From: Mycoemilia scoparia
Taxonomy: Eukaryota > Kickxellomycota > Kickxellomycetes > Kickxellales > Kickxellaceae
Length of the DNA stretch: 10,173 nt
Direction of reading: 5' to 3'
NCBI GenBank assembly: GCA_027575805.1
Contig: JANBPU010000462.1
Span: forward strand, 1-10,173
The notes below the pieces were generated by a model. It ran no database searches and had not been told where the DNA came from. It was given only the letters and a program-made list of their open reading frames with translations. Both the position numbers and the translations under genes were made by a program. Of this stretch, positions 1 to 7,490 are shown piece by piece (position 1 is the stretch's first letter; each line of letters opens with the position of its first letter).

Positions 1-149
1 GCACCCACAACCCTGTCCTTAAAGATCCTAAGATCTGTATCAGCCAGTACTAGGGGAACAACTTCCCCACTTCCAGTAGTCCAGTGATAGCTTACACCAT
101 CATGGACCAGGGGGTTGGCAAGCACCCTAACAAGATAATCTTGTGTCCG
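1..149 (-). CDS. unidentified open frame running off the left edge
   Basis: Read on the minus strand, the frame is free of stops from just after a TAA at 150-152, which lies inside the tRNA-Glu, down to the window edge: about 49 codons. It has no ATG. The translation begins RTQDYLVRVLANPL and later contains VVPLVLADTDLRIF, which reads like a folded protein, but I do not recognise the family. The stretch is about 50% GC, clearly richer than the AT-rich DNA on the other side of the tRNA. It could be an exon, the end of a mobile element lying next to a Pol III gene, or a chance open frame; at this length chance cannot be excluded. Confidence 0.2.
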
Positions 150-217
150 TTATAGTCCAGTGGTTAGGATTCCTGGCTTTCACCCAGGCGGCCCGGGTTC
201 AATTCCCGGTAACGGAA
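146..217 (+). tRNA. tRNA-Glu (anticodon UUC), intact
   Basis: A complete 72-nt cloverleaf can be drawn by hand. The 7-bp acceptor stem (146-152 with 210-216) is perfect. The D stem is GTCC/GGAT, and the anticodon stem CCTGG/CCAGG encloses the loop CTTTCAC, with TTC at 179-181. The T stem CCGGG/CCCGG has the canonical loop TTCAATT, and the discriminator is A217. There is no intron. The A box (around 153-164) and B box (GGTTCAATTCC, around 196-206) match eukaryotic Pol III internal promoters. The anticodon TTC decodes GAA and GAG as glutamate. The gene is followed by a T run. Confidence 0.96.
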
Positions 218-222
218 ATCCC

Positions 223-227
223 TTTTT
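223..227 (+). terminator. Pol III terminator of tRNA-Glu
   Basis: A run of five T residues starts 6 nt after the discriminator base, the usual Pol III stop signal on the non-template strand. Confidence 0.85.
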
Positions 228-1047
228 GTCACTTTCTTAATGAGAAGAATCATTATTTTTTAATATATGAACTTCATCCCTAACTTTCGAGGTGTAACTA
301 AAGGACCCCGCGACATTTGTATATATACAATCATAGGTTTTTGTAGACAATATGAACTTTTTTGGATAAAGAACAATGAAGCACATTGTCAGTAACTTTA
401 TTAAAAAGTTTATTGTTTGTTAAGAATAGGTGGAAAGAGAACGATATAAGAATATATCTGATAATTTACTTTAATAAGGATCTCAGGATTAAGTAATCAA
501 AACCCCTATAAAGATGGTTGTTTTACTTTATACAATAGCTGGTAATAGGTTTAAAGCCTGTGTGGGGCTATCCTGTGTAAATAGCCACAAACCATGGATT
601 TCACAGTCTTTATTATTGCCATTTATAACCATGATACTGCTACTCCCCTTTGAGTACAAGCTATATGTACTAGTATATTCTTTCCTTTTTATAGTACTCA
701 AAAGTCCTGATTAAATCAATATCTCACACTTTTTTTAAATACTAGACATTGCCCATTACTTTTATTTTTCGTTAACTGACTTTATCTAAGCTTTCTTTTC
801 TAATAAGGCTTACCCCTACTTTCTATTGTTGGTTCTCTTAAAGAGACACTGGTCTTTTTTATTGCTGACACCTATTAACTATTTTATTGTTATTTTATAT
901 ATATATATTTCTGACAAGCCTATAAACCTCATAAAAACATTGCTATTTATATTTATTCACTTTTGTACCAATCTCACAAAACATTTAAGATCAAAAGTGA
1001 TGCGTGATCAAAGCCTTCTATTATCTCTAGGGCCTGGACCATTTCGA
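228..1047. other. AT-rich intergenic region between the two tRNA genes
   Basis: About 820 bp of low-GC sequence; one hand-counted line is 25% GC. Two open frames here (514-714, and 826-1062, which has no ATG) encode low-complexity hydrophobic residues typical of translated AT-rich DNA, and I do not regard them as genes. A small imperfect inverted repeat, TTACTTTAAT (467-476) against ATTAAGTAA (489-497), is the only structure I see. Confidence 0.6.
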
Positions 1048-1119
1048 TCTCCGTTAGTATAGTGGCGAGTATACCAGTCTGTCACATTGGAGACCCGGGT
1101 TAAATTCCCAGACAGAGAG
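1048..1119 (+). tRNA. degenerate tRNA-Asp (anticodon GUC), possibly a pseudogene
   Basis: A 72-nt tRNA-like fold with the anticodon loop CTGTCAC and GTC at 1081-1083, the aspartate anticodon. The D stem (GTAT/GTAT) and anticodon stem (CCAGT/ATTGG) pair with normal wobbles, and the discriminator is G1119. Three defects set it apart from the upstream tRNA-Glu: a C-A mismatch in the acceptor stem (1052 with 1114), a C-A mismatch in the T stem (1096 with 1110), and a T loop reading TTAAATT instead of TTCAATT. The last change loses the near-invariant C56, which also belongs to the Pol III B box. It may therefore be poorly transcribed or non-functional. A T run follows. Confidence 0.8.
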
Positions 1120-1126
1120 AACATTC

Positions 1127-1130
1127 TTTT
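1127..1130 (+). terminator. Pol III T-run after the tRNA-Asp-like gene
   Basis: Four T residues begin 8 nt after the discriminator base, the minimum expected for Pol III termination. Confidence 0.5.
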
Positions 1131-1552
1131 GGTCATTTCAAATATACTTTTATTCTACACTTAATACTGCCTATGGTCAAACTATAGACTTATTCCTTTA
1201 ATATATTGCTTTGGGAGCAAAATCATGCAAAATGCCAAAATTTTAATGCTTTTATGCTATCAGCATTTTATATTCATGTTATCAGTAATAAAATTATGGC
1301 CGGAAATATTGGTTTATGAAGTTTGATACAGTCTGTTTACAGGGTGTCAATTGATGCCAGGATACAAGTCAACAATGATTTTATTTATGGCTTTAACTTT
1401 AATGATATTCAATACACTGAAACCTGGTTAATTGTTCCTATTAATATATAATTTTTATTCCCAAAAAGCTATAAAAAGTCCCCCCCCCCAAAAAACAGAC
1501 ATTAAAGATTTTACATTCTAATATCTTCACGTTTTGACTTATTTGGGTTTCC
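1131..1552. other. AT-rich intergenic region with a C10 tract
   Basis: No coding frame of note. It contains a run of ten C residues (1480-1489) followed directly by six A residues, about 150 bp upstream of the next gene. Confidence 0.6.
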
Positions 1553-1559
1553 TATATAT
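1553..1559 (+). promoter_or_regulatory. candidate TATA element
   Basis: TATATAT lies 84 nt upstream of the ATG at 1643, a plausible distance for a fungal core promoter. In DNA this AT-rich it could also be chance. Confidence 0.4.
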
Positions 1560-1642
1560 TGGCTACAACTAGTAAATTCTTGGGAACCTGATATCAATAA
1601 TATTCTATTCAAGTAATTTAGCAACATATTTTGGACTTGACT

Positions 1643-2242
1643 ATGTTTGGTTACTCCAACTCTGGTAGATCAACTCAAACCGATAAATTGTTTGTAGTTC
1701 GTAGTTCATCGGCTATGGACAGACAGTTCAAAGTCGATGCTATGCATACTATCAGTGACATTAAGAACAAGATCTTTGGAATAAAAATGAGCTATGACAA
1801 GGTAGGCATAAGAACGTCTTTTATTGTACTAACATGGACAAAGTTCATAAGACTTTAGCCATTTTATATGCTACTCCTGGGGGGGGGCGCGTTTTTGTCT
1901 AAGGACTTGTGAACTTTGGCCGTATATTTTCAATGCACATATTCTTTTACTTTCAAGTATTAACACTATATTTCTGATTAAACATTATAGAAAGGGAAAA
2001 CTGATAATCTGTATGTTGATATTAACAGCAACGCTATTTATCTTGATAATTACTATTTTAAAACTTATTTAGCGAGTGCTATGGAATCAGTAACTGATAG
2101 GATTGATATTAAACTGTGTGGTGTCGATGAAAAGGGGCAGTCCTATGCTTATGCTTCAGCAAGTCTGACTTCAAAAGAAAGCGAATCCACATATTACAAT
2201 AACAACGAGAACCCATATGGCCATACAGGCTACTACTCTTGA
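1643..2242 (+). CDS. hypothetical protein, 136 aa, two exons
   Basis: Exon 1 (1643-1801, 53 codons) and exon 2 (1991-2242, 83 codons plus TGA) join in phase 0 across a 189-nt GT-AG intron. Without splicing the frame ends soon after the donor. The ATG has A at -3, and an in-frame TAG at 1619 closes the upstream frame, although an upstream exon ending in that TTTAG cannot be ruled out. The product is soluble-looking, with no signal peptide or membrane segment. Its middle alternates hydrophobic and polar residues (LFVVRSSS, NLYVDINSNAIYLDNYYF, DRIDIKLCGVDEKG), suggesting a small beta-rich domain. The C-terminus is an N/Y/G-rich tail ending GHTGYYS. The codons are AT-ending, unlike PTR2. I do not recognise the family. 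That exon 2 stays open for 83 codons in the spliced phase is the best evidence that it is real. Confidence 0.7.
1802..1990 (+). other. spliceosomal intron of the 1643-2242 gene
   Basis: The donor is AAG|GTAGGC and the acceptor ATTATAG|AAAGGG. A branch-point-like CTGAT at 1974-1978 lies about 12 nt before the acceptor. The intron is AT-rich apart from a G9 tract running into CGCG at 1879-1890. Confidence 0.65.
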
Positions 2243-2353
2243 GAGAATGTGTGTTGTTAGGTCATATTTCTTGTAGTTTATTTGCTATTTGATATTAAAT
2301 AATTGAAGATATAAGAACGATCAAGTTTCTAAAATATCGTTATGACTACTTTG

Positions 2354-2381
2354 ACAAGTTTTTTATTTATTTAAAACTTGT
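2354..2381. repeat. perfect 9-bp hairpin between convergent genes
   Basis: ACAAGTTTT (2354-2362) pairs with AAAACTTGT (2373-2381) around a 10-nt loop. It lies 112 bp past the plus-strand gene and 113 bp past the end of the minus-strand gene, so it may sit in both 3' ends. Confidence 0.6.
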
Positions 2382-2409
2382 AAAAAGCGATTGAAAACAT
2401 CATTTAAAT

Positions 2410-2415
2410 TTTATT
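2410..2415 (-). terminator. candidate polyadenylation signal of the proline-rich gene
   Basis: TTTATT on the plus strand gives AATAAA on the minus strand, about 80 nt after the stop codon at 2494. A second AATAAA is at 2362-2367. Confidence 0.45.
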
Positions 2416-2493
2416 AGAGACCTTTAGATCTCTCAAAAAAAGGAGTTCCATTTGTTGAGGTTACTCATGATGGTGAGGTTATATCCCAATCAT

Positions 2494-2889
2494 TTAGTAG
2501 GCAGGAGTATAGCCAGCACCAGAAGGGGAAGCAGGGGAAGGAGCAGTAGCGCCGTAGCCAGTCTCAACTTTTTGGGGGGCATCGGCAGTAGAAGGAGGAT
2601 AGGAATCTTTGGCTGGAGGTGCTGCATAGCCGGTATCAGCAGAGGTTTCTGGTTGTGTTTCTTTGTATTTAACCTCATGAGCTGGAGGTGATGGTGGTGG
2701 TGATGGTGGTGAGGGAGCAGCCTGTGCATCGTAGCCACCATTACCACCATAGTTATTCCCATTATCAGCAGGAGGAGCGGGAGAAACATCACCAGTTCCA
2801 TAGCCGCCGCGACGGGCAAAGGTGGTAGCCTGAACAGAAGCGGCCGCAATGACGGCAATAAGTGCAGTTGAGAAAACAGCGGACTTCAT
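2494..2889 (-). CDS. small secreted proline-rich (extensin-like) protein, 131 aa
   Basis: The ATG at 2889 begins a textbook signal peptide: K2, a hydrophobic core (AVFSTALIAVIAAA) and likely cleavage after SVQA at residue 21. The frame extends nine codons upstream but begins at a TTG, so 2889 is chosen; it has A at -3. The mature part has no cysteine. Residues 26-27 are RR, a possible Kex2-type processing site. After that come a G/Y/N-rich stretch (28-53), a proline-serine block APSPPSPPPSPPA (58-70), a charged linker (71-87), and repeats of YxxPP and GYG/GAGY type up to a terminal Tyr131. Serine-proline clusters in secreted fungal proteins are often O-glycosylated, so a wall-associated or released role is the inference. 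A TATAAAA lies about 110 nt upstream. The exact family is unknown. Confidence 0.82.
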   Translation of the reverse strand: MKSAVFSTALIAVIAAASVQATTFARRGGYGTGDVSPAPPADNGNNYGGNGGYDAQAAPSPPSPPPSPPAHEVKYKETQPETSADTGYAAPPAKDSYPPSTADAPQKVETGYGATAPSPASPSGAGYTPAY

Positions 2890-2998
2890 ATTGTAGAGTT
2901 TTTGGATAGGTTTCAATGCTCTCGATACGTGTAGCTAAAGTGGATGAGGTGCTGGTGTAGTGATAACTTAAAATGATAAAGTCGGCAAGTGCTTCCAG

Positions 2999-3005
2999 TT
3001 TTATA
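2999..3005 (-). promoter_or_regulatory. candidate TATA box of the proline-rich gene
   Basis: TTTTATA on the plus strand reads TATAAAA on the minus strand, 110-116 nt upstream of the ATG at 2889. Confidence 0.5.
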
Positions 3006-3139
3006 CTTTTTCAAGAGAACGATATGGTCTGAACGACTATCCCTGTATAGTCGACTCGGAGAAAGTTAGCTCTAATATATCATACTACAATGTATTATAC
3101 TTTATAACGCTAAAGTATCCATATTAAAGACTTCTCAGA

Positions 3140-3190
3140 AAGCCAAGAATAGCTGTTAATCTGCGATAAAGCTGTGGCGCTTCTTGGCTT
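3140..3190. repeat. perfect 10-bp inverted repeat, 31-nt loop
   Basis: AAGCCAAGAA (3140-3149) is matched exactly by TTCTTGGCTT (3181-3190), and a second inner pair of AGCT sequences lies in the loop. It is about 250 bp upstream of the proline-rich gene and 600 bp past PTR2, so a dyad binding site or an RNA hairpin are both possible. Its function is unknown. Confidence 0.6.
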
Positions 3191-3789
3191 AGTATCACAG
3201 TTTCAATTTTATTATTCTCTGGATAGACTTTCAATTCAAAGCCCTGAACTATACCAAAGAGTCTAGCAAAGGAAAATACATACACCTATCTATCCGTTGC
3301 ATCGGAGTTACAAAGAAACAATGTGGACATTCCCAGACCCCTTTCTACACTTGATTACAATTACACCTACAAAGACAACCCTTTAAATACATTTGCAGAC
3401 CTTTGGGTATTCTATACATGAGCGTATGAGATGTTACAAAACTAACAGTACTCCAAATCAAATCCAAAGTATGGATGTGTAAGCTTAGAACCCTACAAAT
3501 TCACAATAATGTTATCCAATCATAATTTCTCTCAAATCTTTGTAATAGTAATAATTCTATATTAACAGATGATACATATTGTAGAAATTTGGCATTACTC
3601 AAGAGAAGAATAGACGGTTAGGAGGAGGAGGGGGGGATAAAGTTGAAAGATAGGATTTGGTGTGACAATCATAAACTGCTACAAAGTTTCTGATAAGCCA
3701 CCAAAAACATTCACGCACGTGTATACACAAAAAGGCATGTAAATAACAAAGTACGACAATGATAATAATAGGGACTGATAGACAGCCTT
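3191..3789. other. intergenic region containing the PTR2 3' flank
   Basis: About 600 bp with no credible coding frame on either strand. A purine tract rich in GGAGGAGG and seven G residues (around 3617-3637) lies 150 bp past the PTR2 stop; on the transcript strand it is a pyrimidine tract. I see no consensus AATAAA close to the PTR2 stop. Confidence 0.55.
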
Positions 3790-5682
3790 CTAATACTGCT
3801 GCTTGTTAGGAATTGAGTGATGACTAAGCTGATCGGCATCATTTCCCTTAATATCCTGAGTATAACCATACGCTTCGTTAATAGATGGGATTGTGAATTT
3901 TTGGTTGCTCTCTTCATTAAGGTTTTTCGCCATTTCAACTTTCTCCTCTCTCTCGTAGTAATCGTACTTGCGGAAGCAGAGGTAGAAGAGGATAGCAAAG
4001 ACACCCATGATAATGGTACAGATCATGTAGTAGTCACGGAGGCGGGGGTCGTGGGCTACTGGGTTGAGAGCGAAGGCAAGGATACTGCCACCGGCATTGG
4101 TCAAAAGGAAGAGGGACATGACGACCGACTTCATGCTGGGTGGAGCCTTGGTGTAAGCGTACTCGAGACCAGTGATGGAGGACAAAATTTCAGCAATAGC
4201 CATGAAGAAGTATGATGGGATCTGGTAGGCCATAGAAACATCGTTGGGCACCTTGGTAGATGGATGATCATAGTTGGGACCAGTGGTGTAGATAAGCTGT
4301 TGGATACCAGTAGTGTAAGCCATGGCAACTGTAGAAACACAGAATCCAAGGAAAATACGGGTGACTGGTCCAAGCTCCAAACCACAGCGACGGAAACCGG
4401 GGTAGATCAGACGATCGAAGATGGGAATGAAGATGATCAGGACAATGGAGTTAATATTCATAACCATATCGTTAGGGAAGTTTCCGCGCTTCATGGTACC
4501 AGCCTGGGAGATCAAGTTGTTTTGCATCTGACCGTAACAGAGCCAGAAGACAGGATAGAACAAGAAGATCTTGCAAGCCTTGAGAGTGCGGCGAAGTTCA
4601 TCGATCAAAGTATCGTTCCAGTCATTAGTTTGGACACGTCCGTAGGATGGCTTAGCATAGTCCATCCAGTAGATAGGTTGACCATTCTTGGTGATAACAG
4701 ACCCTTCCTTCTTTGCCTTGCGGAACTCGGTAAATGCAGCCTTGTAGGCACGGGAGACAAGAATAAGAATTGACCCGGTGGGCGGGGTAACGACATATTT
4801 TTTCTTGCCAATAGCAAAGATACCGATACAGAAAATAAACATAAGGGTGGGGAGGAGGTAGGCGGGCCAGAAGTCAACATTAAGTTCAAGCTCGGTGGTA
4901 GCTATGCTGGAAAGAGAACCAACATTGATGGACCAGTAGAACCAGTTGAAAATGGATTGAACGGTGATGTCTCTGTGAACAAGGACCTCCTTTCCGTTCT
5001 TTTGCTTACGAACAAATGGTCTGAAACGGTTATACTGCTCAGCAACCATAGGCGATACATTGGACTTGATGCCACCGGTTCCAAGACCGATAACAATCAT
5101 AGCAACAATGAGACCGGGAAGGGCGCCACCAGATCTGATAGAAGCGGGGATGGAGGTGCAGGTCAAGATAATGTCGCCAAGCATGTAGATAAATGCGAAA
5201 ACAAGGATAGTCTTGTATTTGCCCCAGTACTGGTCAGCAACAATAGCACCAAGAATAGGAGTAACATAGCACCAGAATTGAAAGAAGTTGGACAAACCAG
5301 TGGCTAAGCTTTGTCCGCCATCGATGGCACCAGGAGTATCGCCAGTCTTGTAAGGATTTTGCATGTAATTTTGGAAGATACCAGAGACACCATAGTAAGT
5401 GAAACGCTCGCAGAACTCGGTTGCAACGACAAAGACGGCAGCAACAGGCAAACGATCGCTGACGCGAGTCATGGTTTCCAGCTCCTCTTCAGTTGGCCAA
5501 CGCTCGTTTTCGGCAAGGACCTCATCACCCTCAGCTTCCATAGGGTCTTCGAAGGCTTTGTTGTTGGCTGGCTTTATAATTTGGTCTGATCCAACCGATT
5601 GCTCCTCATAGCTGGGGTTGCCATCGAGTACCTCCTGGCCCCCTTTGATAGAGACTTCATAGACAGAGGTGTCTTTGGCCAT
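3790..5682 (-). CDS. PTR2: PTR2-type proton-coupled di-/tripeptide transporter (POT family), 630 aa
   Basis: This is a member of the proton-dependent oligopeptide transporter family (major facilitator fold), which imports di- and tripeptides at the plasma membrane. The proton-coupling ExxER motif is E89-F-C-E92-R93, followed by FTYYG. PTR2 signature 1 is at about 145-159 (GAIVADQYWGKYKTI) and signature 2 is FYWSINVGSL at 248-257. The late-helix motif GLEYAYTKAPPSMKS (505-519) carries a conserved glutamate, E507. An acidic cytosolic N-terminus of about 75 residues, hydrophobic segments consistent with 12 helices, and a charged loop around 298-365 between the two halves agree with fungal PTR2 proteins, as does the length. 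There is no intron. The start ATG sits in AGCGATGGCC, with G at +4. All key motifs are intact, so it should be functional. Substrate range cannot be read from sequence. Confidence 0.96.
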   Translation of the reverse strand: MAKDTSVYEVSIKGGQEVLDGNPSYEEQSVGSDQIIKPANNKAFEDPMEAEGDEVLAENERWPTEEELETMTRVSDRLPVAAVFVVATEFCERFTYYGVSGIFQNYMQNPYKTGDTPGAIDGGQSLATGLSNFFQFWCYVTPILGAIVADQYWGKYKTILVFAFIYMLGDIILTCTSIPASIRSGGALPGLIVAMIVIGLGTGGIKSNVSPMVAEQYNRFRPFVRKQKNGKEVLVHRDITVQSIFNWFYWSINVGSLSSIATTELELNVDFWPAYLLPTLMFIFCIGIFAIGKKKYVVTPPTGSILILVSRAYKAAFTEFRKAKKEGSVITKNGQPIYWMDYAKPSYGRVQTNDWNDTLIDELRRTLKACKIFLFYPVFWLCYGQMQNNLISQAGTMKRGNFPNDMVMNINSIVLIIFIPIFDRLIYPGFRRCGLELGPVTRIFLGFCVSTVAMAYTTGIQQLIYTTGPNYDHPSTKVPNDVSMAYQIPSYFFMAIAEILSSITGLEYAYTKAPPSMKSVVMSLFLLTNAGGSILAFALNPVAHDPRLRDYYMICTIIMGVFAILFYLCFRKYDYYEREEKVEMAKNLNEESNQKFTIPSINEAYGYTQDIKGNDADQLSHHSIPNKQQY

Positions 5683-5767
5683 CGCTTCTTAATCTATCAA
5701 TATGCCTAATGATTACAGATGATGCAAAGGCTAGATTTTAGCAGTAGTACTATTACAATGCAGGGGG

Positions 5768-5803
<36 letters not shown>

Positions 5804-6100
5804 AAGTTTGAAATAAATGACCAAAGAAGGAAGTCTAAAGATTTGAAAATGTAGGGAAAACCACAAAGTTGATGCCTTGGGGGGAGAGGGTTGGAACCAA
5901 GAACAGTGGCGGCGGGAAGACCAGGTTATATTAGCTTTTGGAAAAAGGAACAGCCATGTCGACCGAGCTTATTTTCCTATAACGAGGTGTGGGATGGGCA
6001 ATACAATGGACGTCTGTATGCGTGGTCGGTAGTTCCTTTCAATAAGGGGGCAACCAGCCCCACCGCCACCACAGCCAATGCTATCAGGGACCCTTGCGTT
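5683..6100 (-). promoter_or_regulatory. PTR2 proximal upstream region with GATA-type motifs
   Basis: Three HGATAR-type hexamers occur: TGATAG (minus strand) at 5694-5699, AGATAA (plus) at 5798-5803 and TGATAG (minus) at 6081-6086. AreA/Nit2-type GATA factors activate nitrogen-scavenging genes, including peptide transporters, in fungi, so nitrogen control is plausible. About one such hexamer is expected by chance in this length, so the enrichment is weak. No clear TATA box is seen. A long GA/CT repeat lies about 90 nt upstream of the ATG. Confidence 0.3.
5772..5800. repeat. (AG)14 microsatellite in the PTR2 upstream region
   Basis: There are 29 nt of perfect AG repeat, preceded by seven G residues (5763-5769). 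On the PTR2 sense strand it is a pure CT tract ending about 90 nt before the ATG, where pyrimidine tracts near fungal transcription starts are common. Confidence 0.95.
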
Positions 6101-6961
6101 CTTTCTCCCCATCGGCAAAAAGCCAGGGCGTATCGTATAATACAACGCAGCCCAAAATGGTTACTCGCAAGACTGGCAATGTATGACTTTAGTGGCCTGT
6201 AGCCAATACACTTCCATAAAAATATTGTAAAAGGACTTGGTAAAACATTTAAGACAGCCTACAGCCCACATCCCGATTGTTTATGATTGGAGGGGGATCC
6301 CAGTCCTGTGTGTGTCGAAGTGGCTGGGAAAGTACAGGACAAGCAAGACACAGCAATCATTTCTATTGCCCACACGTACACAATGGGAGGGGATATATGA
6401 CGGGACTCGGTAAGCTGGGACGCCATTCGGTGCGCAGAAAAGATTACCAGGCGCAATGGACGAGAAGCTCAGGGTCATGGTTGGCTGATTTGGCTTTGCT
6501 CGGCAATCGGTCTTCGCCCATGGCCGGACGTAACAAACAAATCAACATCGAAGGGTGTTACAAACAGCGGCAAAAGTGTAGATAAAGCCGGTGACTTGTA
6601 AGGAATCCCGCAAATAGGCTGAGAGCACCAGCACAGCACAAAGCCCAAATTGGCATGGATCCAAGCAACGATACGTGTGTGCGTGCCTAGTAGTACAAAA
6701 ATCCATATCACACTTATTTCTGATGATCACTGCATATGCTTTATCCAATAGACATGCATTTGGATCACTTTGGCGCAGACAATATCGCGATCAACAGGGC
6801 CTCTTGCGCTCACAAGCCTGTTTCCTGCCCTGTTAGTCTGACCCAACGCTACCCTTCACTAATCCATTATTTTTGATTGCCCTCGAATACAACATTCCCA
6901 CACTCCGCCTCCCCATACCTGGCTGCTTGGATAATGGTGATGGTGTGCTTGCTGACATAGA
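6101..6961. other. GC-richer non-coding stretch upstream of PTR2
   Basis: Two hand-counted lines are 50-53% GC, against about 25-28% elsewhere between genes. Open frames occur on both strands (for example 6277-6585 plus, starting at TTG), but they overlap each other and show no recognisable motif. Nested inverted repeats around 6298-6339 (CCCAG with CTGGG, GTCCTGT with ACAGGAC) are the only structure noted. It may be distal promoter DNA, or sequence of different origin. Confidence 0.45.
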
Positions 6962-7234
6962 TTAGCAACATTCTGCAAGATTCTGAGCCCCCTTTCTTCC
7001 AGCTTCTTTCTTCGCTCTCCACAAATAGTCCGAGATGTACGTGTTTATGATGTCAAAGGCACAGTAGGCAATGCCCATCTTTAACCGTTAGAAAATTGCC
7101 TAAAGTTTGCCAGCCCTTGTTGTTACTGCTTGACACTGCTCTTCGACATCCAAACACAAACACAAACACATGTATTCTAGCAACTGAATCTCCTGTATTG
7201 TTATTGCAGCACAAGACTTGACGCCACCGCACAT
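6962..7234 (-). CDS. weak candidate: tiny spliced Cys-containing ORF, 74 aa
   Basis: On the minus strand an ATG at 7234 opens a frame through 7127. A 48-nt intron can be drawn from GTAACA (7126) to TTAAAG (7079), with a good fungal branch point, CTAAC, eight bases before the exon. It joins in phase 0 to 38 codons (7078-6965) beginning MGIAYCAFDIINTYISDY and ending AECC before a TAA. Without splicing, the first frame stops at 7102. The protein would hold several cysteines (CGGVKSC, CLCLCL, EQCQ, AYC, CC). Against it, CLCLCL comes from a simple repeat, the frame is short and the family is unknown. The downstream exon looks more protein-like than the upstream one. Confidence 0.2.
7151..7170. repeat. 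CAAACA hexamer repeat (3 units)
   Basis: Three perfect tandem CAAACA units plus two bases lie inside the candidate exon 6962-7234. Confidence 0.85.
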
Positions 7235-7398
7235 GTCATTCTGGCGATAAGTTGGCAAAGAGACAGCAAGGGCGCATGCATAGCTTGTGACATCCTTCCT
7301 TATTTGATGTGACTTGCCGCCGGCAGGCCAATGTATGAGCAATGCTTTCTTCCATACTGCTGTTTATGTGTGTATGTATGGAGCAGTGTGGTGGTATC

Positions 7399-7490
7399 AC
7401 GAGCTCAAATAAGCGCACATATTTGTGGATATCCAGGTTTGGGGCCGTTTGCTTGGATTGCATATGACCCTTTCTCTATTTTGAGCTCGT
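7399..7490. repeat. inverted ACGAGCTCAAA repeat
   Basis: ACGAGCTCAAATA (7399-7411) is mirrored by TATTTTGAGCTCGT (7477-7490), differing by one inserted base. A direct partial copy, ATCACGAGCT, recurs at 7733-7742 and a related TTGAGCTC occurs near 7555. Confidence 0.5.

Noticed and set aside
114..126. 12-mer TTGGCAAGCACC shared with about 8733-8744
   Set aside because: It is a short match with no extension, so probably coincidence.
826..1062. 78-codon plus-strand hydrophobic frame
   Set aside because: It starts at TTG, has AT-driven residue use, and its end overlaps the tRNA-Asp-like gene.
2331..2344. 14-mer AAAATATCGTTATG shared with about 8491-8505
   Set aside because: In about 10 kb of AT-rich DNA one such match is expected by chance, and the flanks do not align.
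2490..2858. Minus-strand frame rich in histidine, and plus-strand frame at 2452-2691
   Set aside because: Both overlap the proline-rich gene in other frames. The His run is a frame-shifted reading of the Pro/Ser codons; the signal peptide supports the other frame.
4264..4773. Long plus-strand open frame opposite PTR2 (169 codons), with others at 3817-4215, 4957-5307 and 5311-5589
   Set aside because: They are antisense shadows of the PTR2 coding sequence, produced by its codon bias, and have no recognisable domain.
5891..6202. 103-codon plus-strand frame
   Set aside because: It begins at TTG, not ATG, has no recognisable motif, and lies in GC-richer DNA where stops are rarer.
6277..6585. 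102-codon plus-strand frame
   Set aside because: It starts at TTG and overlaps comparable open frames on the opposite strand; no domain was recognised.
6936..6990. Possible C/D-box snoRNA (TGATGG and CTGA)
   Set aside because: Box C deviates from the consensus and no terminal stem could be drawn.
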